A stretch of 64,000 bases of DNA from SURF-32 sp964648365 (GCA_964648365.1 CAZYLK010000005.1:6316-70315); one strand, 5' to 3'. Shown: positions 52,752 to 61,786, counted from the first letter of the stretch. The notes: generated by a model from the letters alone, not told the origin. Translations and numbers: made by a program.

Positions 52752-54596
52752 CTATCCCATCGAGCCCAGCCGGCTGCCCAATTCGCTCAGCCGGTCTCGT
52801 GCGGATCGCAGCGGCGCCATCATCGGCGCAAGCACCTCGCGCAGCAGGATGCCATCCACCTCGTCGGCCAGGGGCGAGTCGGTGGACTGCGCATCGCGGG
52901 CGGTGCGGACGTCGCGCAGGGCGCGGGTGAACATGACCGTGAGCATGACGACGAATACGGCTGTGACCAGGGCCAGCCCCGTAAGCAGCTTCGTCGCGCC
53001 TAGCGCGGCCACCACCCGGTAGAGGCCCTGCAAGACGCTGAACGCCCCTTCGACGGAAGCGACCTGCAAGACGCCTTCCAGAATCGGCTGCGCCAGCGGG
53101 AACCAGATCAACACGGCCCAGATGGCGATGCGCTGCCAGCGCTTCGGCGGCGCCTGATCGACCCGGACGGCGTCAAGGAAACGGTCGCGCGTCTGCTTCT
53201 GAAGCTCCGCCAGCGCAGCCCCAGCCTGGGCGGCAAGCTCCGTCGTCAACGGGCGGTCCTCGGCGATGTGGAGGCGCTCGGCGGCGACGCTCTGCTCGTC
53301 GAAAAGGCGCGCGCGGAGCACGGCGATCCTTTCGGCGAGGCCGACGCCGTCGATGCGGAAGGCATCCTCGCCGACGTCGTCGGGTGCCGCTTCGGCTGCG
53401 GCTGAGTAGCGACGACCCAGCAGCCGCGGCAGCCAACCGAACAGGCGATAGACCACGTTCAGCACCGGCCACTCGGCGACGCGCCGTTCCAGCAGTTCGT
53501 GCGCCAGGTCGGCGCTGGACGGCAGGCGATGGTAGAGCCTTGCCCCCACGGCCGCGCAGTACGCAGGCCCGAATTCCGCGTTGAGCAGCGATTGCTGGTA
53601 GCCGGGGTCGCACGCAGCGCCGAGCAGGTCGATCGTTTCGTCGAGGTGATAATGCGCCCGAACGGCGTCAGCGTTAACGCGACGTTCGACCCGTTCGTTG
53701 GCCTGCTTGATCTGCGTAGCCTCCTCTTCGCTGACCGGGCTCATCACGGCCGCGCGGAGCCGCTCGAACTCCTCGCGGGCGAACTTCGCGACGCGCGCCA
53801 CCGCGTCCCGGTCCTCGTTGAACTGCTTCCAGTTCACGTCGTTCCACAGCCAGGCGATGCGGGCGGTGAATGCGTCCTCCGGCACGTACTTGGCGGCGAT
53901 GACGAAGCGATGCTCGTCGCCCTGGGCGCATCCGGCCGACGTGAGCGAATCGGCGAGCCACCGGTGCTGGCTCTGCCAGAACGCCTCGGCCGGGTGGCCG
54001 TTGCCGCCTTGGAAGGGGTCATCATCGGTCAGCAGTTCGTCGAGCTTGTTGAGCACGCAGTGGACGTTGTCGGGGTCTTTGATGACCTTGCGAAACATGC
54101 CCGCCCACACGCGGTCGCCCACCTTGCGCGGGGTCATGACCCACAGCACCCGGTCGAGCAGCGGGGCGATGGCCTTGACCTGCTTGTGATGGTCGGCGAA
54201 CTCGCTGTCGAAGTCGGGCAGGTCGATGAGCACGACGTTACTGATGACGTCGGCGTCGTGCTCGGTGATGTCGATGGGCGTAATGGCCTCGATGGCCGCG
54301 AGTCGCGTAGCCACGCCCGGGCGCGCGTCGCGATGAACGTAGGCCATCGGCCGCCGCGTGCCCTCTCCGACCTCTTCGTTGTCCACGGACACGTCCCGCT
54401 GTGCCAGCGCGTTGATCAGCGTGCTCTTGCCGACGTCCTTGCCGCCGAGGATGCCGCAAACGACGAGCGCATCGCTCATGGCGCGGGTCGCGCCGATGGT
54501 CAAGGACATAGGCGCGACGTGGAACGCTTCGGCGAGCGCCGAGTTGACGGCGTCGAGGGCGTCAGGGGGGATGGTGATGGCGAGGGGGTCAGGCAT
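52752..54596 (-). CDS. Dynamin-like GTPase 1, membrane-anchored
   Basis: 614 residues from ATG 54596. The GTPase domain (about residues 40-260) has G1 GILGGKDVGKSTLINAL, G3 VLIDLPDFDSEFADHHKQ and G4 HCVLNKLDELL, all intact. A long helical middle (residues 300-480) and two to three C-terminal hydrophobic helices (AIWAVLIWFPLAQPILEG, LGATKLLTGLALVTAVFVVMLTVMF) fit a bacterial dynamin-like membrane remodelling protein. It is the last gene of a minus-strand group with a second GTPase and a metalloprotease. Confidence 0.78.
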   Translation of the reverse strand: MPDPLAITIPPDALDAVNSALAEAFHVAPMSLTIGATRAMSDALVVCGILGGKDVGKSTLINALAQRDVSVDNEEVGEGTRRPMAYVHRDARPGVATRLAAIEAITPIDITEHDADVISNVVLIDLPDFDSEFADHHKQVKAIAPLLDRVLWVMTPRKVGDRVWAGMFRKVIKDPDNVHCVLNKLDELLTDDDPFQGGNGHPAEAFWQSQHRWLADSLTSAGCAQGDEHRFVIAAKYVPEDAFTARIAWLWNDVNWKQFNEDRDAVARVAKFAREEFERLRAAVMSPVSEEEATQIKQANERVERRVNADAVRAHYHLDETIDLLGAACDPGYQQSLLNAEFGPAYCAAVGARLYHRLPSSADLAHELLERRVAEWPVLNVVYRLFGWLPRLLGRRYSAAAEAAPDDVGEDAFRIDGVGLAERIAVLRARLFDEQSVAAERLHIAEDRPLTTELAAQAGAALAELQKQTRDRFLDAVRVDQAPPKRWQRIAIWAVLIWFPLAQPILEGVLQVASVEGAFSVLQGLYRVVAALGATKLLTGLALVTAVFVVMLTVMFTRALRDVRTARDAQSTDSPLADEVDGILLREVLAPMMAPLRSARDRLSELGSRLGSMG

Positions 54597-54627
54597 GGTT
54601 GAATGTCGAATGTCGAATGTCGAATGG
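54597..54627. repeat. R2 repeat
   Basis: GAATGTCGAATGTCGAATGT followed by CGAATGGAA: R2 units just upstream of the GTPase 1 start. Confidence 0.8.
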
Positions 54628-54667
54628 AAGAGGGATAGCCGATAACGAGTCGCGACGTCACACGCGG

Positions 54668-55099
54668 TCAGGCGCGCTCTGACATTATCGACACCACCTC
54701 GACCAGCGGTCGCAAGTCTGATGTCACGTTCTTCTCCCACGCCGTGTTCCCAATGCCGTCTTCATACGATGCCGTGACCTGCTCCGGCTCCGCTACTCCG
54801 ACCTCCAAGTCTATCCCGCGTGTGTGCCATTCAAGTTGTATGCCCCCATGGGACGTGGGAACCACGCTTGGGCGTGGCGTTTCACTCGTCATGGTTGCCA
54901 TGAGAACCCTGATCGCGGTAGTCACACAACCTGGTTCGATCCGAGGTGCGCCGTAGCTGTCCCAGTTCGGCTCCAAGTCCATCAATTCCCGCAACGCCCG
55001 GACCACCGGCCCAACCCACGCTGGCCGATCGGACCCTAGTGTCGCCAGGATCGCGTCTGCTTCGCAGGGCAGCGTGGATTGCGCTGTACGCTTTCTCAT
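54668..55099 (-). CDS. Hypothetical protein between the two GTPase genes
   Basis: About 143 residues from ATG 55099 (ATG 55111 or 55144 would be longer). Residues 25-100 contain LMDLEPNWDSYGAPRIEPGCV and PSHGGIQLEWHTRGIDLEVG-like motifs that I know from widespread small hypothetical proteins; no function is assigned. More AT-rich than its neighbours and bounded by R2 units on one side, it may be an insertion between two genes that were once adjacent. Confidence 0.6.
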   Translation of the reverse strand: MRKRTAQSTLPCEADAILATLGSDRPAWVGPVVRALRELMDLEPNWDSYGAPRIEPGCVTTAIRVLMATMTSETPRPSVVPTSHGGIQLEWHTRGIDLEVGVAEPEQVTASYEDGIGNTAWEKNVTSDLRPLVEVVSIMSERA

Positions 55100-55213
55100 G
55101 TAGTTCACCATTTGTGGCTCGACGACTCCGACGAGACACCTCACATGCCGGGCGACTCCGCGATGCTTTGGCCGCTACCTGATCCGCCTTCGGCGGACGG
55201 TTCCGATCGGGAC

Positions 55214-56995
55214 TCACGCCTCCCCACTCACCACCTCCAGCGCTGCCAGGAGCGGCTCGTCCGGACCGATCACCAGATCGCGGGCCTGATCGAGATGCTG
55301 GGCAGCCAGTTCTTCTCCCAGCGCCGTGACGGTGGCGACGAAGTCCGCGGCCGCGCGGGTTACCGCGGTGAACTCCGTCGTACCGATCAGCTTCTCCCGC
55401 ACGACGGACATCAGCCGGCCGGCCTGTTTGCCCATCAGGGCACCGGTGCCGGCCATGGCGGCGAGCTTCCCAGCGGAGCCCCAGATGGCGCCGATCGCGG
55501 CCGGGCCGGTCAACGCTCCGACCGGTCCCTGAACGGCGATCAGCACGATCGCCAGGCCGATTGCACCCGCGCCGGCCGCGCCGGCGACATTCGAGGTCAG
55601 GCCGGCGCACTCGCGCTCCACTTTCTCATGCCAGCGGGTCAGCGCCGTGTCGATCGCGCCCGCTGCTTCCCGAACGCGGGATTCGACCTCGTCGTTCCAC
55701 TCGAACGCCACCGGCCGCGAATCGACCTTCGTCCAGCGCTTCACTTCATTCCAGAATCGGCTCGACTTGGCCGCCCGGTTCAGGTCATGCGCGACGCGCA
55801 TCAGATGCTTCTCGACGTACACCCGGGCCAGGGCGACGCGGTCGTCCGGGTCGGCGGCAGCGTCGGACTCCGCCGGCCGGCGCGCTCCCACGGCCGCGCC
55901 GACCAGCGGCACTTTGTGCAGGACTCCCTCGATCCGATTCCGCTGGTCCGCCAGCCACTGCCGCGTCTGCCGGATACGCAGTACGCGTGAAACCCAGTCC
56001 AGATGCTCGCGCTCGCGGCGGTTCATCATGGCCGTGGCGCAATCCCAAGCCGTGGGCGCCTGCCGCCGCGTGACGTCGGAGAGCGTCGCCTGGAGCTTGT
56101 CGAGCCTCGACGCCCGTTCGGCGTTCTGGTTGAGCACGTCGGTGCAGCCCTGCGCGACAAACGACGCGAGCTTGCGGGCCCGCGAGGGCGCCGGGCGCGT
56201 CAGCGTGGCCAGGGCTTCGTCCAGCGTGCCCGGCGGGAACCGGCAGAACCCTCTTCCCCGCCGGAATTCGAGAATGGTCGCGTGTTCCGCGCCGAGCCGC
56301 TCGGCCTGCTGCTCCAGCAGCCTTCGTTCGGCGTCCGCCAGGTCGCCTTCCTGGGTTCGGTTGAACAGGGCGATGCGCGACTGTCCGAAGCGCGTCGAAT
56401 ATCGCTTGAGCTGCGAGATCGTCTGGCGGTCGAACCAGCGCTCGTGGTCGATGACGACGATGAGGCGGTCGAACCACGGCAGCAGGCGAAGCGTCACGTC
56501 GCCTTCCAGCCTCGCCGCCTCGGACGTGAAGTCGGGCGTGTCGAAGACCAGGACGTGCGCCAACGCGTCGAAGTCGTGAAATACGACGCACAGCGCCGCC
56601 ACGTCGCCGGCCGTGTTGTCGTCAAGATCAACGTATCGGCGAGCTGCGCCGGCCAGCACGCCGTCGTCGGCGAGCAGCGGCGCGATCTGGCGGCGTTTCG
56701 ACTCATGGATCGCCAGGATCGGGCCAAGCGTCGCGTGCCCGCGGGCCGTCACGCGGCTGGCGAGGCGCCCGTCGAGCAGATTGTTGAAGACCGTGCTCTT
56801 GCCGGACGACGCCCCCCCCACTACGGCACACAGCGTCAGCCCTTCGAGCACGTCCTCGGCAAGACTCAGCCGTCGGGCGGCTTCGCGATGTTCAACCGAC
56901 CAGTCGAACCGCCACCGACTCGACAACTCGCCGCCGCGCGACGCGAGCGTTGCCAGGGCCTCTCGGTGTTGGGATGGGTCGAGCTTCGCGGGCAT
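55214..56995 (-). CDS. Dynamin-like GTPase 2, membrane-anchored
   Basis: 593 residues. G1 is VVGGASSGKSTVFNNLL, G3 is LVFDTPDFTSEAARLE. The G4 NKxD is replaced by ALFNRTQEGD, so guanine specificity may be weak. A helical middle follows, then a long hydrophobic tract (VAGAAGAGAIGLAIVLIAVQGPVGALTGPAAIGAIWG) that can insert into membrane. Paired with GTPase 1 in the same orientation; bacterial dynamins often act in pairs (for example DynA/DynB and LeoABC). Confidence 0.75.
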   Translation of the reverse strand: MPAKLDPSQHREALATLASRGGELSSRWRFDWSVEHREAARRLSLAEDVLEGLTLCAVVGGASSGKSTVFNNLLDGRLASRVTARGHATLGPILAIHESKRRQIAPLLADDGVLAGAARRYVDLDDNTAGDVAALCVVFHDFDALAHVLVFDTPDFTSEAARLEGDVTLRLLPWFDRLIVVIDHERWFDRQTISQLKRYSTRFGQSRIALFNRTQEGDLADAERRLLEQQAERLGAEHATILEFRRGRGFCRFPPGTLDEALATLTRPAPSRARKLASFVAQGCTDVLNQNAERASRLDKLQATLSDVTRRQAPTAWDCATAMMNRREREHLDWVSRVLRIRQTRQWLADQRNRIEGVLHKVPLVGAAVGARRPAESDAAADPDDRVALARVYVEKHLMRVAHDLNRAAKSSRFWNEVKRWTKVDSRPVAFEWNDEVESRVREAAGAIDTALTRWHEKVERECAGLTSNVAGAAGAGAIGLAIVLIAVQGPVGALTGPAAIGAIWGSAGKLAAMAGTGALMGKQAGRLMSVVREKLIGTTEFTAVTRAAADFVATVTALGEELAAQHLDQARDLVIGPDEPLLAALEVVSGEA

Positions 56996-57004
56996 GGGTC
57001 AGGG

Positions 57005-57250
57005 AAGAAGGGAGTGAGGGAGTGAGCGAGTAAGGGAGTAAGGGAAGAGTGTGATACCGGCTTCCAGCGATTTCGGCCGGTGCTGGTCAGGTGTTGCACC
57101 CGCACGCCCGCGCGGAACTCCAACTTCCAGCCTCTGGGGATGGCTTCCAAGGTCATCCCTGTGGCAGCCCGTGCGGCACACGGCCGCAGGATGCCGGCGC
57201 CGCCGTCTTCCCTGACTCCCTGACTCCCTCATTCCCTGACTCCCTTCCGC
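57005..57250. repeat. R5 repeat: GGGAGT arrays in inverted orientation
   Basis: A left array of GGGAGTGAG/GGGAGTAAG units (57010-57050) and a right array of CTGACTCCC units (57215-57248) face each other, with an R1-like palindrome (57060-57090, ACCGGC...GCCGGT-type) between them. Confidence 0.7.
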
Positions 57251-57255
57251 CGCGA

Positions 57256-58434
57256 TCAGTGGCGGGCCGCGGCGAGCTGGTTCAGCGCCGCTTCCGCCTG
57301 GTCGAACTCGCGGAAGCGCCGCTCGTCCCGCTTGAAGGCGGGTGTGTGCGCGTTCGAGCGGCACGCGGACCAGACCAGACCGTGTTTCTTGTGCAGCAGT
57401 TCGTGATACATGACGAAGTCGACGGCGTAGTTCGGCGCCTTCGGATGATCGAGCGTGCAACTGATCATGACCGTGTCGCGAACGTGATCGTAATGACCCA
57501 GCTTCCGGTGCGTAAAGGTCCGGTTCCACGTCAGCCGCGGGCGTTCCATCTCGGCATCGAAATAGTCACGATTGACGCGCTCGAACGAGACGGCCAGATC
57601 GTGATACACGCCGCGCGTCTGCTCCACGACGCCGCCCCGTGCCTCCAGCTCCGCGTCGGCGCTCTGGTACGCTTCCGATTGCGTCGCCTCGATCAGCCGC
57701 TGGCGCCCCCGGCCGCGGTCAAACATATCGCGCACCAGGGCGGCGAAATCATCGTCCGACAGCGTAAACATCGGCGTGGGCAGGCTGACGCGGGTGCCGT
57801 CGTCCAGGCCGCGCAGGCGGAAGAGTCCGCTGATCGGCGCGAACTCGATGAACGCCGGCGGCGCGAACCGGCCGGACGTTGCCAGCGCCGGATCCAGCAT
57901 CGCTTTCAAACGCCGCAGCGCCTGCACGTAGTGCGACAGATTGTCGGAATCACTGAAGAACGCGAGCCAGCCGCGCGCGGCCCGCGATCGGGTCTGCATC
58001 TCCTCCGGACGAATCCGGTCGCCGGCGACGCAGCGCTCGACCCACTCGCTGAGCTTCGCGATCCGCTGCTGCACCTGAGCGATCGCATCCGCATCGGCCG
58101 CGCGGGCCAGGTCTTCGATGATGCCCTGCCAGCGTGACCACAATCCGGGAAACGTGAAGCTGCGCGCGCGCCGGGCGGCAGCGCCCGGGTCGGTCACCGT
58201 CTCAATGTGGTCAAAGTCCACGCTCGCCAGATACGCGTAGGCCCGCTGCGTCGGCGTCGGCAGCGCTTCGATGCGGCTGCCGTCGTGCATGAGAATGCTG
58301 TCCACCGTGCGGATCGTGTGACGGACGCGACGTTGCAGGTGCGCCACGCGGGCGGGCGTGAGCGGCCCGGCCGTCAACTCGCGTCGTACCGCATTCGCGA
58401 CGCGAACCACTCCGTTGATTCTGAGCTGCCGCAT
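57256..58434 (-). CDS. SprT-like zinc metalloprotease
   Basis: About 392 residues from ATG 58434 (ATG 58530 possible). The C-terminal domain has the zinc motif VMYHELLHKKHGL (HExxH) with a third His in NAHTPAFKRDERRF, as in SprT/WSS1-like peptidases. The N-terminal 250 residues are helical with no known family. It is the first gene of the minus-strand group upstream of the two GTPases. A role in cleaving DNA-protein crosslinks, known for SprT relatives, is only one option. Confidence 0.75.
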   Translation of the reverse strand: MRQLRINGVVRVANAVRRELTAGPLTPARVAHLQRRVRHTIRTVDSILMHDGSRIEALPTPTQRAYAYLASVDFDHIETVTDPGAAARRARSFTFPGLWSRWQGIIEDLARAADADAIAQVQQRIAKLSEWVERCVAGDRIRPEEMQTRSRAARGWLAFFSDSDNLSHYVQALRRLKAMLDPALATSGRFAPPAFIEFAPISGLFRLRGLDDGTRVSLPTPMFTLSDDDFAALVRDMFDRGRGRQRLIEATQSEAYQSADAELEARGGVVEQTRGVYHDLAVSFERVNRDYFDAEMERPRLTWNRTFTHRKLGHYDHVRDTVMISCTLDHPKAPNYAVDFVMYHELLHKKHGLVWSACRSNAHTPAFKRDERRFREFDQAEAALNQLAAARH

Positions 58435-58543
58435 ATCGGCAGTGTAATTGACGGCCGGCGGGAACCCAAGCACCGGGGCCGGGCCGCGACGGGACGCGGC
58501 GGTCCCCCGCCGACGGACGGTCTTCGTCATGGCGTGATGGCGC

Positions 58544-58576
58544 AAAAAAAAAGCGCCCACCCCGAAGGGTGGGCGC
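58544..58576 (-). terminator. Rho-independent terminator (minus strand)
   Basis: Perfect 10-bp stem GCGCCCACCC / GGGTGGGCGC with a CGAA tetraloop and a nine-base A run on the plus strand (T run on the minus). It lies 40 bases after the subtilisin stop. Confidence 0.93.
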
Positions 58577-58614
58577 GGTTGTGGTCAGCTTGGGGCGCGT
58601 CGCACGCGACGCCG

Positions 58615-60453
58615 TCAGTTGCAATTCACGACGATCGGCTCCAGGCAGCCTTCCGGATCGAGCAGGGAGATGCTCTGCTCGCCGTTGAAGCAGCAGGTGA
58701 AGAGCGTCGCCTTCTTGCCCCGGACGGTCACGTCGAAGCGGAGGCGTTCGCCGACGCCCATCTTGACCGTCTTGCCGTCGTAGGAGTTGTCACGGAACTT
58801 GACGATGCCCTTGATGGTGCCGCTGCCCTTGCAGTTGCCCTTCATCTTCTTGACCTTGTCACACGGGCAGGCGCGGAAGCAGGACTCGCCCTCGCCCAGG
58901 AACGTGCCGCCCTGGATGGTGCAGTCGCGCTCCAGCGTCACCTCGCACTCCGAGTTGTTGATGCAGCACGCGCCCGGCAGCGGGCAGTCGAACGTGCCGC
59001 ACTCCTTGCCGAAGTTCCAGCGGCCGCCGTTGTCGACGCAGTCATTGCGAAGCTGATCTTCACAGGCGCCGTCGCCGAAGCAGCAGGCGGCCGGGCTGGG
59101 ATCGCCACCGGAAGCCTCCAGTGCCTGTCGTGCGTTGATGCGGCCCCAGCCGAACTGCTCATCCCAGCCGGGCGCGCCCTTGTCGTCGGACGTGTCCTTC
59201 AGGATCTGCTCGATCTCGTCCGGGGACAGGCCGGGATTGTACGACAGCATCAGGCTGGCCAGACCGCTGGTGTGCGGCGTCGCCATCGACGTGCCGGACT
59301 TGAACGAATAGCCGCCGCCGTTTTCCAGCGACCAGACGCTGTCGCCCGGGGCGGAGACATCGCATTCCGGCCCGTAGTTGGAGAAGCCGGCCAGCGTGTC
59401 ATCGTCGGTGGTGGCGGAGATGCCCATGCAATGCTCGAATTTGGCGGGGAAGGCGACCAGCCGGCCGCGGCCGTTGCCGTTGGCGGCGATCAGCAGTACG
59501 CCGCTCTGATAGGCGTACTCAACCGCGTCGCGAAAGACGTCTGCCCCGGTGTAATACTGAAGGCTCATGGTGCCGATGTGGGCGCCGTGGTCGGTGGCCC
59601 AGACGATTCCGGCCGCGCACTGCGCTTCCGTGCCGCCACAGCCGCTCAGGACGCGGATGGGCATGATCTTGACGCCCCAGCTTACGCCCGCGACGCCGAT
59701 GCCGTTGTTGCCGATCGCCCCGGCGGTGCCGGCCACGTGCGTGCCGTGCGGGCAGGCATCGCGGGTATCGTCAGAGTTGTTGTTCGTGTTACGGCCGGGC
59801 ACCATTTTGCTGGCGAGTTCTACGTGGGTGCCGTCCACGCCGGAGTCGATGACCGCCAGCGTGACGTTGTCCTCGCCGGTGAACAGATCCCACGCCTCCG
59901 GCGCATCAATGTCCGCGTCGGGCGTGCCGCCGGTCTGGCCGGTGTTGTGCATGCCGTAGAGGCGGCTGAAGTCCGGATCGTTCGGGATGACCTCGGCAAT
60001 GCCGCCGATGCCGTCGAGTTCGGCGAACTCGATCAGGCCCGGGAAGCGGTTGAGTTCCGCCATCATGCGCGGCGTGTCTGTGCCCTGGGGGACGTGAATG
60101 AGCCAGGTGCGGTCCAGTCCCAGCCTGGCTGCGAGGGCCTTGTTCTGAGCCGGCACCACGAGGAAAGGCGTCGCGTGGGTGACGCCCCAGCGCTGAAAGG
60201 CCGCATCCAGATCGGCTTCGCCCGTGGGCGCGCCGTCCGAGAACACGTCCGGCTCGACGCCGGGCTGAAAGCGGACGAGCAGGTGCGTGGTCGGATACCC
60301 GCCGAACACGTCCGGCCCGGCCAGCGCGTCGCCATGCTTGTTGAAGACGACGTCGGACGCGGGCGCCGTGCCGTCGTTCGCGGCCACAGCCGAAAGACTC
60401 ATGACGGCGACCAGCACACCGGCCACCCCTCCCCTGACAAACGCTGTGTTCAT
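58615..60453 (-). CDS. Secreted subtilisin-family serine protease with Cys-rich repeats
   Basis: 612 residues with a signal peptide (VLVAVMSLSAVAAND). The catalytic triad is visible: Asp in VTLAVIDSGVDGTHVEL, His in PHGTHVAGTAGAIG and Ser in KSGTSMATPHTSGLAS. An inhibitor-like prodomain of about 150 residues precedes it. After the protease domain come two Cys-rich modules (ACCFGDGACEDQLRNDC, GACCINNSECEVTLERDC). Residues 531-612 are the same ~80-residue C-terminal domain as in the choice-of-anchor B protein (CDKVKKMKGNCK ... TCCFNG ... GCLEP ... CN). Confidence 0.95.
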   Translation of the reverse strand: MNTAFVRGGVAGVLVAVMSLSAVAANDGTAPASDVVFNKHGDALAGPDVFGGYPTTHLLVRFQPGVEPDVFSDGAPTGEADLDAAFQRWGVTHATPFLVVPAQNKALAARLGLDRTWLIHVPQGTDTPRMMAELNRFPGLIEFAELDGIGGIAEVIPNDPDFSRLYGMHNTGQTGGTPDADIDAPEAWDLFTGEDNVTLAVIDSGVDGTHVELASKMVPGRNTNNNSDDTRDACPHGTHVAGTAGAIGNNGIGVAGVSWGVKIMPIRVLSGCGGTEAQCAAGIVWATDHGAHIGTMSLQYYTGADVFRDAVEYAYQSGVLLIAANGNGRGRLVAFPAKFEHCMGISATTDDDTLAGFSNYGPECDVSAPGDSVWSLENGGGYSFKSGTSMATPHTSGLASLMLSYNPGLSPDEIEQILKDTSDDKGAPGWDEQFGWGRINARQALEASGGDPSPAACCFGDGACEDQLRNDCVDNGGRWNFGKECGTFDCPLPGACCINNSECEVTLERDCTIQGGTFLGEGESCFRACPCDKVKKMKGNCKGSGTIKGIVKFRDNSYDGKTVKMGVGERLRFDVTVRGKKATLFTCCFNGEQSISLLDPEGCLEPIVVNCN

Positions 60454-60766
60454 TTTTCAACCCCGAATTTAAGATCCACGGCAACCCCGAACCGTTCGGT
60501 TTGCGCCGGTTATCCTGCGATGTTCCCCCCAAGCGTCCTCGGCGGGCAGATGGGGACTATGCTAGCAGATGGCGAGGTTGGCTCCAAAAACGAGCGGCCT
60601 GGTGAATCGCAACAAATTGTCGGCCGGTTGGGAGCGGCGTGGGCTGGAGCCGACGCGAAGAACTGCGCCCGCGCTCGCGTCTGGAGCTGCGCTTCCGCCT
60701 GGAACTGACGAGGCGTGCGGGTCGCATGGCCGGACTGCGCCGCGCGTCGTCACGGTCCGCAGGCTC
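60454..60766. other. Intergenic region upstream of the subtilisin gene
   Basis: About 310 bases. The only regular element is a 13-base palindrome, CCGAAC-C-GTTCGG (60487-60499), 34 bases before the subtilisin start, which could be an operator. Nothing else is supported. Confidence 0.4.
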
Positions 60767-60961
60767 TCAGTCCCGCCCGTGAAGGCCCCACTCGACATCG
60801 CCCAGTATCTGGCGCTCGATCAGCCCAGGACGGTGCGAGTCCAGGAATCGTCGCAGTGCCTCCACCACTGCCTGCTCGGAATCGGCGACCCATCCCTCGC
60901 GGACGTACTGCTCCAAGCGGTCCGCCAAGGCATCCGGGAGTGCGATGCTGAGCGTCTTCAT
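60767..60961 (-). CDS. Ribbon-helix-helix antitoxin-like protein, orphan
   Basis: 64 residues (MKTLSIALPDALADRLEQYV ...), a ParD/CopG-like N-terminal strand followed by two helices. The short acidic tail is as in antitoxins that bind RelE-type toxins. No toxin frame lies immediately next to it on either side, so it is an orphan or remnant. Confidence 0.65.
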   Translation of the reverse strand: MKTLSIALPDALADRLEQYVREGWVADSEQAVVEALRRFLDSHRPGLIERQILGDVEWGLHGRD

Positions 60962-61216
60962 GGAAAAATCGTAGGTTGAGCAAGCGGTGGCGTCCAACCC
61001 CGGAGGTCAGCCGCCGGGATAGGGCCTTGCCCACGCATCCCCGTGAGAGCATCATATACGAAGTTGTGCCTTGCCGACGGCTTTCGTGCTACCGTGATTT
61101 GCACGCCGGACGAGCTTCGCGAGGTGGTGGAGTGACGGACGACCCCCGGAATGATCGACCGTATTCTGGACGCCAATGCACGAATCGTTATTTTGGCGCA
61201 GAGGAACGCAACCGCA
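60962..61216. other. Intergenic region at the start of the accessory tract
   Basis: About 255 bases without gene or repeat. More AT-rich from here to 63 kb than in the rest of the window. Confidence 0.4.
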
Positions 61217-61693
61217 TTACGGACCCTGCGAGACAATCTCAAGCACGTTCCCTTCCAAATCGACTTTCGCGGTGACTGTATTCCTTGCAACACCTCCGAA
61301 AGCGTTCTTACCTCGGAAGGTCGTGGTGACGATGAGGTAGGTCCCTTTGTCGCCGTATCGCGTCTCGACATGCTCATACGAGTCCGGATCATTCATCGAT
61401 TTCTTAATGTATGCCGTAAGGCCACGGTGCGAACCATCCCAGGCACTGAATGCCTTCTCGACAAGTTCCTTCCTCGTTGCGGCCGTCGTTCCGGAGCTAC
61501 TGGACGATGACGAAGTCGGCATCTCGCTGATGAGCAATCCAGTGCAGACACCTGAACATACGATCACCGCCAGGATCAAGGATGCTACGGTACCCAGAAC
61601 GGACGCGCCTTTCCTCGGCGCCCCACAATTGGGACACGACCGCGCGCGCGAACTAACGCGGTGCCCGCATTCTATACACTTCTTGAGAGCCAT
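61217..61693 (-). CDS. Zinc-ribbon membrane protein of unknown function
   Basis: 158 residues. An N-terminal zinc ribbon (CIECGHRVSSRARSCPNCGAPR, CxxC ... CxxC) is followed by a membrane helix (VLGTVASLILAVIVCSGVCTGLLI), a Ser-rich linker and an outer domain of about 75 residues (AYIKKSMNDPDSYEHVETRYGDKGTYLIVTTTFRGKN). This layout is common among accessory membrane proteins of unknown role. Confidence 0.75.
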   Translation of the reverse strand: MALKKCIECGHRVSSRARSCPNCGAPRKGASVLGTVASLILAVIVCSGVCTGLLISEMPTSSSSSSSGTTAATRKELVEKAFSAWDGSHRGLTAYIKKSMNDPDSYEHVETRYGDKGTYLIVTTTFRGKNAFGGVARNTVTAKVDLEGNVLEIVSQGP

Positions 61694-61786
61694 CGAAGTC
61701 TCTCCGCCGTAGGTAGCCGGTTCCGCGTGCGGGTGATCCCTTGAACCGACGGCTTACTGCTCGCCATCCCTACCTTCGATGCGGCC

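Noticed and set aside
58207..60708. 833-codon plus-strand frame opposite the subtilisin gene
   Set aside because: Antisense shadow; the minus strand has the full catalytic triad and signal peptide.
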